From [Mycobacterium] nativiensis (GTDB lineage Bacteria > Actinomycetota > Actinomycetes > Mycobacteriales > Mycobacteriaceae), in the NCBI RefSeq assembly GCF_020172685.1, contig NZ_CP083986.1, positions 3,935,738-3,999,737 on the forward strand: DNA of 64,000 bases, read 5' to 3'. The notes beneath the pieces are model-generated. The model saw only the letters and a program-made list of their open reading frames with translations. It made no database searches and was not told the DNA's origin. Made by a program: the position numbers and the translations under genes. Below, in pieces: positions 17,293-25,985 of the stretch. Within the stretch, counting starts at the first letter, position 1; the number at the start of each line of letters is the position of its first letter.

Positions 17293-18425
17293 CCGGCCCC
17301 TCCCAACGCGAGACTGAGAGGAGCGGCAACACCCGGCAGTTCATCTAAGATGATTCGGAGCTGCAGAGCACGCTGATCACCGGAGCCGGCATACATGCGC
17401 TCAAGGCGAGATCGTAGTTCCCGAAGGGTATCGGCGATCTCCGGCGGCCTAATCAGTTGGGGTACCAGGTCGACCAGGATGCGGGCCTCTTCGACAACTG
17501 GATACAATTCGTAGATGTGTGATCCCTCAAGCTTCCCTATCGGGTAGAAGAGGTCTTCCTCGGCGCCTGCTAAAAATTCGTCCAAGCGTCCGAACGCAAC
17601 TTTGTCGGGGTCCGACTCGACCAGCATTCTTGTGGTGTTGTAATACTCCAGGAGCGTGTCGTCATACGACGAGAGATAGGGGTTGCTCTTGGCGTCTTCA
17701 TCGGCATTGAATCCGACGCCTTCTTTACTGTGCAGAAATAGATCGCCCGTATTGATCAGTCCGTCGATGAGCCCGGGAATGGCTATGGTGATTCCAGTGG
17801 TATTTCTCAACAACCGCTGCGTGCTAGCTGTCTGCACGTCAGTAACAGATGTGGCGACAGTGATCATCGTTTCAAGCAGAGGATTGAGAGCATCGGTGTA
17901 TCGGGTTCCGCGTTCGACCACACTGATCAGCCGTTGATTTATTACCTGGTGCGACAGTTGTCCGAGGCGGTATAGCATTGCCTGAAGTGTGAAATTGCCG
18001 GCGGGCGTCGCACTGACAGAGGCACCGTCACGAAGTGGTTGCCCGTTTTCTCCCGGTATTAGATTTATGCCGGTCACGCCAAAGTAGTTCGCCGGTCGAA
18101 AGTCGACGCCCATGGTGTCGGTCAAACCGGCGATGGGCGCTGCGTGCAAGTCGGTCTGGAGCCGAACACCGCCACCAGGCCGGCTCGAGATCGCCGTGAC
18201 CTGGCCGACCTTCACGCCGTGCATGATCACGGACGTCCCTTTGACCACTCCCTGCCCAACGTAGGGCGTTTCGATAGCGACCGAGATCTGGTCGACGGGT
18301 TTGCCCGTGAACGGTTCAGCTACGAGATACAGGATTGTTGCGATGACAACAGAAAGTACGACGACAGCACCGACTTTCGCGAGTAGGCGTGCCTCCGATT
18401 CGGCAGATGTATTGAGTAGAGTCAC
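17289..18425 (-). CDS. mceA: MCE family protein MceA
   Basis: About 378 residues from a GTG at 18425 after GGTGG; the frame can be extended to a TTG at 18449 that would overlap the yrbEB stop. The anchor lies at about residues 14-37 (KVGAVVVLSVVIATILYLV). The MCE domain follows with ISVAIETPYVGQGVVKGTSV and MHGVKVGQVTAI. MceA is the first subunit of the substrate tunnel. It follows yrbEB by only a few bases. The C-terminal helical region carries SSYDDTLLEYYNTTRMLVES, typical of MceA. Confidence 0.92.
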   Translation of the reverse strand: MTLLNTSAESEARLLAKVGAVVVLSVVIATILYLVAEPFTGKPVDQISVAIETPYVGQGVVKGTSVIMHGVKVGQVTAISSRPGGGVRLQTDLHAAPIAGLTDTMGVDFRPANYFGVTGINLIPGENGQPLRDGASVSATPAGNFTLQAMLYRLGQLSHQVINQRLISVVERGTRYTDALNPLLETMITVATSVTDVQTASTQRLLRNTTGITIAIPGLIDGLINTGDLFLHSKEGVGFNADEDAKSNPYLSSYDDTLLEYYNTTRMLVESDPDKVAFGRLDEFLAGAEEDLFYPIGKLEGSHIYELYPVVEEARILVDLVPQLIRPPEIADTLRELRSRLERMYAGSGDQRALQLRIILDELPGVAAPLSLALGGAG

Positions 18426-18432
18426 CGGCCAC

Positions 18433-19308
18433 CTACCCTTTGAACACAAACGTCGGTTTGATACCCCACAGCATCACCGTCAATACGAAGTCCAGGGTCA
18501 TGACGCCCACTAGACTTGCACGCACCGCCCGGCCTGACGCGATCCCGACACCGACCGGACCACCCGACGCAAAGTACCCGTAATAGCAGTGGATTACTAT
18601 CACCGCTGCAGCAAATGAACTGGCTTTTATCGTCGAATAAAGTAGGTCGGCGGGAGACAGGAATTGGACAAAATAGTGCTCGTAGGTGCCGCCCGCGGCG
18701 TGATAATATCCGAGGATCATCAACTTGGCGACAAAGAAGCTCGTCAGCAATGTGCATGCGTACCCTGGAATTACACACAAGAGCCCGCCAATAAGGCGAG
18801 TCCCCACGACAAAAGGTATTGGCCGTAATCCCATCGCCTCCAGTGCGTCAATTTCCTCGGCGATCCGCATCGAGCCGATCTCAGCGGTCATGCGGCACCC
18901 GCACTGCGCGGCGAACGCTATTCCGGCGACCAAGGGCGCCATCTCTCGCACGTTCGCTAAACCACCAATGATCCCAGCTAACGCTCCGAAGCCCATCAGG
19001 TTCAGCGTTGCCCATGCCTCGATGGCCACCATGGCACCGATGGCGGTACCGAGGATGATCAGGACAGCGATCACACCGCCGTCTACAAGCAGCGCGCCGC
19101 GGCCCCAGGCCAGATTGATCATTCGGGCTAACGTCTCCCTGCGGTATTTGCGCAGCGTCAGCGGAAGATGGTAAACAGTTTGCGCGTTGAAGAGCGCGAA
19201 TTGCCCAATTGCGCGGAATGGTTCCTGACATGAACGCGCAAAGCGGGTCCATATTTGGGGATATCGGGACAGCGCAGCTTGGCTGCCTGACATCTCTAGT
19301 CTCATCAT
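18433..19308 (-). CDS. yrbEB: YrbE-type MlaE family permease, second copy (YrbEB)
   Basis: A 291-residue MlaE-family membrane protein. The start at 19308 overlaps the yrbEA stop as ATGA; upstream in-frame sequence lies inside yrbEA and is ignored. It has about five membrane segments, the signature GIAFAAQCGCRMTAEIGSM and EEIDALEAMGLRPIPFVVGT, which is the conserved EExDALxxMG loop. Paired YrbE proteins form the permease of the Mce lipid importer and are energised by MceG, a separate ATPase that is not encoded in this window. Confidence 0.93.
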   Translation of the reverse strand: MMRLEMSGSQAALSRYPQIWTRFARSCQEPFRAIGQFALFNAQTVYHLPLTLRKYRRETLARMINLAWGRGALLVDGGVIAVLIILGTAIGAMVAIEAWATLNLMGFGALAGIIGGLANVREMAPLVAGIAFAAQCGCRMTAEIGSMRIAEEIDALEAMGLRPIPFVVGTRLIGGLLCVIPGYACTLLTSFFVAKLMILGYYHAAGGTYEHYFVQFLSPADLLYSTIKASSFAAAVIVIHCYYGYFASGGPVGVGIASGRAVRASLVGVMTLDFVLTVMLWGIKPTFVFKG

Positions 19309-20201
19309 CCCACCTGCATCGGAAAGAACATCGTCTGTATTTGCGTAATAGCGGTATTCGCGAAAAGAATGCCGACGACGTTCAGCACCACCGAGGCATT
19401 CACCGCATCTGCGACGCCACGGGGACCGCCCTTGGCTTCCATTCCTCTTAACGATGAGACGATGGCGACAATCGCGGCAAAGACCGTTACCTTGGCGATC
19501 GCGAACCAAATGTCAACGACCTTGGCAAATGCCCCAAAGGATATCCAATAGGTTCCTGGAGCCACATCACTGACATAGAGCGAGAGGACAAAGGATGCAG
19601 CAATGGAGGCCGCGATGATGATTCCACATAAAATCGGAGCCAGCAGTATCAACGCCAGAAAGCGCGGCACGATTAGGTGGCGAACTGGGTTGACCCCCAT
19701 TACCCGTAGGGCATCAAGTTCCTCGCGGATCGCCCGAGCGCCGAGGTCAGACGCGATTGCTGACGCCGCAGCACCACCCATGAGCAGCCCGGCAGTGACC
19801 GGTGCACCCTGCCGGACAATGCCCACCCCGCTCGCGGCTCCGACTAGTGAATTCGCCCCCACCTGGTTGATCAGGCCAGAGATTTGCACGGCCACCATTG
19901 CGCCGAACGGAATGGCCATCATTATCGCCGGCAGCGCCGTCACTTTGTAGAGCGTCCATGCTTGGGTGATGAGCTCACCCACCGGTAAGCGCCGCGATAT
20001 CGTGTCGGTCACGGTGTAGCGAGCGACTTCCGCGGTTAGCTGCGCGGCTCGCCCAACCGATCCCAGACTCTTGACCGGTATCGCCAACGTCCGCTTGGCC
20101 GTCTTCCCAATCGTCCCGGTGCGTCCGGCCGCACTGCGCGGCGGCTCGGGAGCAGCCGGCAGCAGTTCCGGCAGCGGACGAGTGCGTGTGCTTGTCGTCA
20201 C
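19305..20201 (-). CDS. yrbEA: YrbE-type MlaE family permease, first copy (YrbEA)
   Basis: A 298-residue permease with a GTG start at 20201 and GGGAGG upstream. It has an N-terminal Pro/Ala-rich cytoplasmic stretch of about 35 residues, longer than the minimal YrbE. The conserved loop reads IREELDALRVMGVNPVRHL, and membrane segments include LALILLAPILCGIIIAASI. It is the first gene of the mce operon and forms the inner-membrane channel with YrbEB. An IclR-like remnant ends 6 bp upstream, so the operon promoter probably lies beyond it, at about 20.4-20.7 kb. Confidence 0.92.
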   Translation of the reverse strand: MTTSTRTRPLPELLPAAPEPPRSAAGRTGTIGKTAKRTLAIPVKSLGSVGRAAQLTAEVARYTVTDTISRRLPVGELITQAWTLYKVTALPAIMMAIPFGAMVAVQISGLINQVGANSLVGAASGVGIVRQGAPVTAGLLMGGAAASAIASDLGARAIREELDALRVMGVNPVRHLIVPRFLALILLAPILCGIIIAASIAASFVLSLYVSDVAPGTYWISFGAFAKVVDIWFAIAKVTVFAAIVAIVSSLRGMEAKGGPRGVADAVNASVVLNVVGILFANTAITQIQTMFFPMQVG

Positions 20202-20207
20202 GACTGG

Positions 20208-20402
20208 TCACCTCCCTCGAAGTCCACGGCGCCGACTCGGCGGGGTAACCCGCGCGCCGCTGACATCCGCATCGGCGTCGAGTCGTATGTAGGCGGGGGC
20301 GTCCGCAGCCCTCGACGGTCCTTTCTCACCAGTGGCCTCGGCCGGCTTCATCTCGCGCTGCAGGCTCTGGATCAGGAGTGGCATCCTCCGTGCGTTTGGC
20401 AT
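20208..20402 (-). pseudogene. IclR-like regulator remnant upstream of yrbEA
   Basis: A short open frame whose segment LLIQSLQREMKPAEA then KGPSRAADA matches the N-terminus of the complete IclR protein at 4666-5451 (LIQSLQRGMRLVEAV, then RGPLTA). The DNA is also visibly similar (20340-20390 compared with 5393-5440). After about 25 matching residues the sequence diverges and the HTH recognition helix is missing, so it cannot be a working IclR. It ends 6 bp before the yrbEA start. I read it as the decayed 5' part of an iclR gene that once sat ahead of the mce operon. Confidence 0.6.
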
Positions 20403-20774
20403 CTCGCTAGCCCCGGATTCTGTGGTCACTAGCTGCCGAGGTTCAGGGATCCCACGCAAGTACGCACTCTGAGGCGACCGTTCACTGCTTACGTAAGTCC
20501 CGTGGTCCACCGATCGAGCTGCCCACCACCTCAACGATTTTGACAATCTGCCGGCCGCCACTGCACCGATCGCCCCCTGTACTTTTTCGGCGCTCGCCAC
20601 GAAACCTGTTGGCATTCCGGAGAGCATCTGTTCCTACGTTGTCCAGGCAAGGTAGCCAGGCCGCTTACGGCTGCACAAGGGGGTGGTATTTCATACTGTG
20701 AACTGGCACCCACGGCGGGCCGGGCTCGGCGGCCACACCGGATGGCCAGCTGTAATTAAAACCGTTATGCCGCT
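20403..20774. other. Intergenic region ahead of the mce operon
   Basis: I see no convincing gene here. A perfect palindrome CTTACGTAAG lies at 20488-20497 and extends to GTAAGT at 20493-20498, the same half-site found in the IclR/TetR promoter near 5.8 kb. The region is a plausible location for the mce promoter. Confidence 0.35.
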
Positions 20775-21041
20775 TTAAATGCCATACAGCTCAGCCGTCC
20801 GTAGCAACCGGTAGGCCTGCTCTCGGCCGATCGAGGAGCCGTGCCGTCGCGTGGCGCGGTGCGTCGTGCTGACGCCGATGTTGGAGTCCGCCAGTCGTTT
20901 CCGTCTCGGATACTCAGCGTCGTTGACGCGATGGCTACGTCGCCGGTCGGTGCGGTCGTCGGCGTCGGCGAGGCGGACAGCTTCGGTACGCACCGTGGGC
21001 AGATGCAGTTCGCTTGCGGCCGATCCCATCGGGACTGGCAC
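20775..21041 (-). pseudogene. IstB-like transposition helper remnant (IS21-type)
   Basis: The open frame contains ELHLPTVRTEAVRLAD, then DDRTDRRRSHRVNDAEYPRR and KRLADSNI. This resembles the stretch that precedes the ATPase domain in actinobacterial IstB proteins: a LPTVR helix, a DDRxxRRR block and a FPRxKxLxDF block. The segment normally lying between the first two blocks is missing, and no Walker A motif follows; after about residue 58 similarity is lost. So it is a deleted fragment, not a functional transposase gene. The assignment is from memory of family patterns only. Confidence 0.5.
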
Positions 21042-21305
21042 GGCAGCATCGACGGTCGTCGGCTTGGAGGTGAGTTACCGAGGCGTCGTCCAGAGAGACA
21101 GTCGCGGTCAACCCGGCCGGTCACTCTGCCGCACGAAAGCACGGTGCGGCCTTGAGCATCTCGATCGTTTCCTCCGAGCGCCCGTCTGGAGGCCGGACTC
21201 ATCTGAGATGGATATGGGATTCATCTGAAAAAGTGCCGATTGTTTCGGCATCTCCAGCAGCGCGAAACTGCCTTTTGAGGGTTCATCAAAGGGACGGAGT
21301 TGTCG

Positions 21306-23837
21306 ATGTCAACAGGCATGGCTCATCGAGGCGGCGGCACGATCAGTTCGGGAGCGGACGCAGCCTCGGGGCATCGTCGGGTGGCGGGAACCGGTAGCTC
21401 GATTGCGGCGTTTCTGGCGTTTGGGGTGGCCCCACTGGTGGGGACGCCGATCGCCCATGCTGACATCGACGACGTTATCGGCGACCTGATCGGCACCATC
21501 GATCCGGGTGCTGCCGCCGGCGCCTCCGGCACTACGGACCTGGCTGCCGAGCTGGATGTCTACGGGCTTGACCTTGGTCATGGCGGTGACTTCGATGTGG
21601 CCGGGTTGGCGGCGGCGTCTGGTCTTTCTGATCCGCTCTACGAGTTGCTCTACACGCCGATCCACACGGCGCTGCAGGATTTCATTCACTCTGACTTTGG
21701 TCAGCAGTTGGGCGCACTTATCAACCCGGTATTCGCATTTGCGGGGCACTGCGGCCTGATCTGCGATGGTGCTGTCGGTACGCAAGCCGACCCGGACGGC
21801 GGGGCTGGTGGCTGGCTATTCGGTGACGGTGGTGCCGGCTGGGACAGCACGGTCGCCGGTGTTTCCGGGGGCGACGGCGGTGATGCCGGATTCTTCGGCA
21901 GTGGTGGTGATGGCGGTGCCGGTGGCGCGGGTGCTGCCGGCGGCGACGGCGGCGACAGCAGTTGGCTGTGGGGCGATGGCGGCAACGGCGGCCGCGGGGG
22001 TGCTGGCCTGACCGGCCACGCGGGTACGGCCGCAACTGGCCCCGGCGGTGACGGCAGTGACGGCGGTAGCGGCACCGCGGGCGGTGACGGTGGTGCCGGC
22101 GGCAACGGCGGGCTGTGGTTCGGCCATGGTGGTGACGGCGGTGGCGGTGGCGTCGGCGGAGGAGGCGGTGTGGGTGCTGCCGGTTTTCACGGTACCGACG
22201 CGGCCGAGACCGGTGTGGCCGGTGGCCGTGGGGGTGCGGGCGGCGTAGGCGGTAACGGCGGTAACGGCGGCGTCGGCGGTAACGCCGGCCACGGGGCGGT
22301 GGCCGGTAACGCCGGCCACGGTGGCGACGGCGGCACCGCCGGTAACGGCGGCGTCGGCGGTGCCGGCGGCACCGGCGACTGGGCTGACCGCAACAGCGCG
22401 GGCGGCCTCGGCGGCGCGGCCGGCGCCGCCGGCGTGGGCGGTGCTGGGGGCGAGAGTGCCGATGGCACATCCAGCGGGCTCGACGGCGTCACAGGGACTA
22501 CCGGCATTGCCGGCGACAATGGCGGTGCCGGCGGTGCCGGCGGTCTGGGCGGTCGGCTGCCACTGATTGATTTGGATCGAGCCGACCCGGCGCAGCTAGC
22601 CCTAGCCGGTGACATAAAGCAGATCTCTATTCCGGTGCAGGAGGCTACGGGTATTCAGCTCATAGGTCCGGATGGAAGGCTGATCGGGCCGTTCAATGCC
22701 TACCTCTACAACCCAGAAATAGGGGCGGCACTCCTCAATCTCGGTAACGTCACCGCATTGAGCTCCGACCTTCCCGCCGCAATCCGAGAGATCGCCACCC
22801 TATCGGTAGGCGGACTATGGGGCTCCGACTACGAGCTCTACGCACATGAGTTGTCCGCGCGGATGGTCGGCGTCCCCGAGGATGCGATTGAGTCGTTGTC
22901 AAACGGAGAAGCACCGGTGGGGCTAACCGGGGATGAACTCATCGCCGCGCAATTCGTGCAACAACTTGTGCAGACACATCACGTCGACGATGCGCTGTAC
23001 CAAGCCGCCGAGGCGGCGTTCGGGCAAAAGGGCCTCGTCGACCTGGTCCAACTGGTGGGGACGTACCTCAGTACGTCGGCTCTGCTCAACGCCTTTGAGA
23101 TCCAGGCTCCGTTGGCTGGCGACGGCGGCGTCGGAGGGCTCGGTGTGGATACCGGCCTCGGCGGCACTGTTGGCGAGAGTGCCGATGGCACACCCAGCGG
23201 GCTCGACGGCGTCACAGGGACTACCGGCATTGCCGGCAACGATGGCGGTGCCGGCGGTCTGGGCGGTCGGCTGCCACTGATTGATTTGGATCGAGCCGAC
23301 CCGGCGCAGCTAGCCCTAGCCGGTGACATAAAGCAGATCTCTATTCCGGTGCAGGAGGCTACGGGTATTCAGCTCATAGATCCGGATGGAAGGCTGATCG
23401 GGCCGTTCAATGCCTACCTCTACAACCCAGAAATAGGGGCGGCACTCCTCAATCTCGGTAACGTCACCGCATTGAGCTCCGACCTTCCCGCCGCAATCCG
23501 AGAGATCGCCACCCTATCGGTAGGCGGACTATGGGGCTCCGACTACGAGCTCTACGCACATGAGTTGTCGGCGCGGATGGTCGGCGTCCCCGAGGATGCG
23601 ATTGAGTCGTTGTCAAACGGAGAAGCACCGGTGGGGCTAACCGGGGATGAACTCATCGCCGCGCAATTCGTGCAACAACTTGTGCAGACACATCACGTCG
23701 ACGATGCGCTATACCATGCCGCCGAGGCGGCGTTCGGGCAAAAGGGCCTCGTCGACCTGGTCCAGCTGGTGGGGACGTACCTCAGTACGTCGGCTCTGCT
23801 CAACGCCTTTGAGGTGCCGGCTCCGACGTCCCCGTAA
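21306..23837 (+). CDS. Exported PGRS-like protein with two carboxymuconolactone-decarboxylase-like domains
   Basis: An 843-residue protein from the ATG at 21306 (GGGACGGAG upstream). Residues 1-55 form a signal-peptide-like leader ending GTPIAHADIDD. Residues about 60-160 are a non-repetitive module with YELLYTPIHTALQDFIHSDF. Residues about 160-415 are Gly-Gly-x repeats like PGRS regions. Then come two copies (about 418-598 and 656-836) of a domain with GPFNAYLYNPEIGAALLNLG, WGSDYELYAHELSAR and VDLVQLVGTYLSTSALLNAF, the pattern of the carboxymuconolactone decarboxylase (AhpD-like) fold. The CxxC of AhpD peroxidases is absent. There is no PE domain. Substrate and activity are unknown. Confidence 0.82.
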   Translation: MSTGMAHRGGGTISSGADAASGHRRVAGTGSSIAAFLAFGVAPLVGTPIAHADIDDVIGDLIGTIDPGAAAGASGTTDLAAELDVYGLDLGHGGDFDVAGLAAASGLSDPLYELLYTPIHTALQDFIHSDFGQQLGALINPVFAFAGHCGLICDGAVGTQADPDGGAGGWLFGDGGAGWDSTVAGVSGGDGGDAGFFGSGGDGGAGGAGAAGGDGGDSSWLWGDGGNGGRGGAGLTGHAGTAATGPGGDGSDGGSGTAGGDGGAGGNGGLWFGHGGDGGGGGVGGGGGVGAAGFHGTDAAETGVAGGRGGAGGVGGNGGNGGVGGNAGHGAVAGNAGHGGDGGTAGNGGVGGAGGTGDWADRNSAGGLGGAAGAAGVGGAGGESADGTSSGLDGVTGTTGIAGDNGGAGGAGGLGGRLPLIDLDRADPAQLALAGDIKQISIPVQEATGIQLIGPDGRLIGPFNAYLYNPEIGAALLNLGNVTALSSDLPAAIREIATLSVGGLWGSDYELYAHELSARMVGVPEDAIESLSNGEAPVGLTGDELIAAQFVQQLVQTHHVDDALYQAAEAAFGQKGLVDLVQLVGTYLSTSALLNAFEIQAPLAGDGGVGGLGVDTGLGGTVGESADGTPSGLDGVTGTTGIAGNDGGAGGLGGRLPLIDLDRADPAQLALAGDIKQISIPVQEATGIQLIDPDGRLIGPFNAYLYNPEIGAALLNLGNVTALSSDLPAAIREIATLSVGGLWGSDYELYAHELSARMVGVPEDAIESLSNGEAPVGLTGDELIAAQFVQQLVQTHHVDDALYHAAEAAFGQKGLVDLVQLVGTYLSTSALLNAFEVPAPTSP
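22449..23099 (+). repeat. Direct repeat copy 1 inside the PGRS-CMD gene
   Basis: About 650 bp encoding a short Gly-rich linker and the first CMD-like domain. It matches 23172-23813 almost base for base, with about ten substitutions noticed by eye and one 9-bp length difference in the Gly-rich linker. Confidence 0.93.
23172..23813 (+). repeat. Direct repeat copy 2 inside the PGRS-CMD gene
   Basis: The second copy, offset 723 bp at its start and 714 bp after the 9-bp length difference. Visible protein changes from copy 1 include Gly to Asp in QLIGPDG and Gln to His in DALYQAAE. The near identity implies a recent tandem duplication or gene conversion. Confidence 0.93.
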
Positions 23838-24344
23838 CCGTCTAGGGGCGGGGTCACCGTACTGACACGAAAATTGAGGCACCGTGCACAGTTGTCATCC
23901 TGGTCGCCACGCAGTCCGATAACCGGAAGATCTTCAGCATGGCGGACGTCGAACGTGCCGTTTCGCTGAGCAGCAGCCTTCGAGCGACATCGGGGTGGCG
24001 AGGCCGGCCAGGATTTCTCTTTGGGACTGCGGGATCTGGGCAAAAGGTCTCGGTGGTCCCGTTGATGGCGATGGTCGCTGAGGGCAGCGGCCGGAGTTGA
24101 CCACGGGTTTGCTTCTTGATGATATGGACTGGGCCGCAGGCAGGTTGACCATCGTCGAAAAGAGCCAGCGCCGCTTGACGTCGCCACTACCTGCCCATGT
24201 CGGCGAGGCGCTGGTGGCGTGGAACGGCCTGCCGGACCGGTGATATCGCCGGCGCAATCCGATTCGAACTCATCACACCCCCGCTCTGGCGGTGCGCAAG
24301 TGACGGTTGTTACTCGCGGGTCCGGGGCCGGCGCGGCCTGGAAA
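23838..24344. other. Gene-poor junction between the PGRS-CMD gene and guaA
   Basis: About 500 bp without an intact gene. Apart from the recombinase-like fragment at 24100-24243 I recognise nothing in it. It marks the border between the accessory DNA on the left and the conserved guaA block on the right. Confidence 0.5.
24100..24243 (+). pseudogene. Tyrosine recombinase/integrase fragment
   Basis: The forward frame reads LLLDDMDWAAGRLTIVEKSQ, then LPAHVGEALVAWNGLPDR and a stop. This is close to the part of phage/XerC-type integrases where L-D-D-I-D-W is followed by a beta strand, a basic stretch and L-P-L-P-x-x-V-G-E-A-L. The catalytic Arg upstream and the HxxR-Tyr downstream are not found, so only a fragment survives. 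It lies about 100 bp from the 3' end of guaA. Confidence 0.55.
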
Positions 24345-25898
24345 TCACTCCCACTCGATAGTCCCGGGCGGTTTGCTGGTGACGTCCAGCACCACCCGGT
24401 TGACCTCGGCCACCTCGTTGGTGATCCGGGTGGAGATGCGCTCCAGCACCTCGTAGGGCACCCGGGTCCAGTCGGCGGTCATGGCGTCCTCACTGGACAC
24501 CGGCCGCAGCACGATCGGATGCCCGTAGGTGCGGCCGTCGCCCTGCACCCCGACCGAGCGGATGTCGGCCAGCAGCACCACCGGGCACTGCCAGATCTGG
24601 TGGTCCAGACCCGCGCTGGTCAACTCCTCGCGGGCGATCGCGTCGGCCCGGCGCAACGTGTCCAACCGGTCCGCGGTGACCTCCCCGACGATCCGGATGC
24701 CCAGTCCCGGCCCCGGGAACGGCTGGCGCGCCACGATCTCCTCCGGCAGCCCCAGCTCACGCCCCACCGCGCGCACCTCGTCCTTGAACAGCAGCCGCAG
24801 CGGCTCGACGAGTTTGAACTTCAGGTCGTCGGGCAGTCCGCCGACGTTGTGGTGGCTCTTGATGTTCGCGGTGCCGGCGCCCCCGCCCGACTCCACCACA
24901 TCGGGATACAGCGTGCCCTGCACCAGGAAATCGACCTCATGCTCACCCAAGGTGTCACGCACCGCACCCTCGAAGGCGCGAATGAACTGCCGCCCGATGA
25001 TCTTTCGCTTGCCCTCGGGATCGCTCACCCCCGCCAGCGCGTCCAGGAACGTCCCGGCGGCGTCCACCGTGACCAGCCTCGCCCCGGTGGCGGCGACGAA
25101 GTCGTCCTGCACCTGCTCGCGCTCCCCGGCACGCAGCAGCCCGTGGTCGACGAACACACACGTCAGCCGGTCCCCGATGGCGCGCTGCACCAGCGCCGCG
25201 GCCACCGCCGAATCCACCCCGCCGGACAGCCCGCAGATGGCGTGGCCGTCACCGATCTGCTCGCGCACCTGCGAGACCAGCGCGTCGGCGATGTTGGCCG
25301 GCGTCCAGACCGCGTCGATACCGGCGAACTCGTGCAGGAACCGGCTGAGCACCCGTTGCCCGTAGGGGGTGTGCAGCACCTCCGGGTGGTACTGCACCCC
25401 GGCCAGCTTCCGGGCCCGGTTCTCGAACGCGGCCACCGGGGCGCCCGCGGTGGCCGCGACCACCGTGAACCCGTCCGGCGCGGCGGTCACCGCGTCGCCG
25501 TGGCTCATCCACACCGGCTGGGTGCCGGGAAGACCCGCATGCAGTTCTCCGCCGGCCACCTTCAGCTCGGTGCGGCCGTATTCACTGGTTCCGGTGCGCT
25601 CGACGGTGCCGCCGAGTGCGTCCGTCATGGCCTGGAAGCCGTAGCAGATACCGAACACCGGAACGTCGAGGTCGAACAGCGCCGGATCAAGCCGTGGGGC
25701 GCCCTCGGCGTAGACGCTGGCCGGCCCGCCGGACAGCACGATCGCCAGCGGATTGCGGGCCTTGATCTCCCCGATGGTCGCGGTATGCGGGACGACTTCG
25801 GAGAACACCCGCGCCTCTCGGACCCGGCGGGCGATCAGTTGGGCATACTGCGCGCCGAAGTCGATGACCAACACGGGGCGAGACGAGGGTGACGACAC
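24345..25898 (-). CDS. guaA: GMP synthase (glutamine-hydrolysing)
   Basis: About 517 residues from a GTG at 25898; upstream frame sequence is not conserved. GuaA converts XMP to GMP with glutamine and ATP. The N-terminal glutamine amidotransferase domain has [17 protein letters not shown], the nucleophile Cys in GICYGFQ and the His in VQYHPEV. The ATP-pyrophosphatase domain has the P-loop [13 protein letters not shown]. The C-terminal dimerisation domain ends KPPGTIEWE. It sits divergently from the HAD gene and close to guaB2/guaB3, which make its substrate branch. Confidence 0.97.
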   Translation of the reverse strand: MSSPSSRPVLVIDFGAQYAQLIARRVREARVFSEVVPHTATIGEIKARNPLAIVLSGGPASVYAEGAPRLDPALFDLDVPVFGICYGFQAMTDALGGTVERTGTSEYGRTELKVAGGELHAGLPGTQPVWMSHGDAVTAAPDGFTVVAATAGAPVAAFENRARKLAGVQYHPEVLHTPYGQRVLSRFLHEFAGIDAVWTPANIADALVSQVREQIGDGHAICGLSGGVDSAVAAALVQRAIGDRLTCVFVDHGLLRAGEREQVQDDFVAATGARLVTVDAAGTFLDALAGVSDPEGKRKIIGRQFIRAFEGAVRDTLGEHEVDFLVQGTLYPDVVESGGGAGTANIKSHHNVGGLPDDLKFKLVEPLRLLFKDEVRAVGRELGLPEEIVARQPFPGPGLGIRIVGEVTADRLDTLRRADAIAREELTSAGLDHQIWQCPVVLLADIRSVGVQGDGRTYGHPIVLRPVSSEDAMTADWTRVPYEVLERISTRITNEVAEVNRVVLDVTSKPPGTIEWE

Positions 25899-25985
25899 CG
25901 CAGTGAGTCTAATGGCGACGAAGTTCAGCCGATCCGAAGGCGGCATGGTGGAGTGGACATCAACGAGCTGGAAGGGAGCCTGACT

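Noticed and set aside
20208..20627. 139-residue minus-strand gene ahead of yrbEA
   Set aside because: Only a short stretch matches IclR; the rest has no family features and the HTH helix is missing, so I list a remnant instead.
21306..21500. PE domain at the N-terminus of the PGRS proteins
   Set aside because: The Pro-Glu motif and four-helix pattern of PE domains are absent; the N-termini look like signal peptides followed by a different module.
24219..25892. 557-residue plus-strand open frame over guaA
   Set aside because: Antisense to guaA, whose P-loop and amidotransferase motifs are certain. The plus-strand product shows no recognisable domain.
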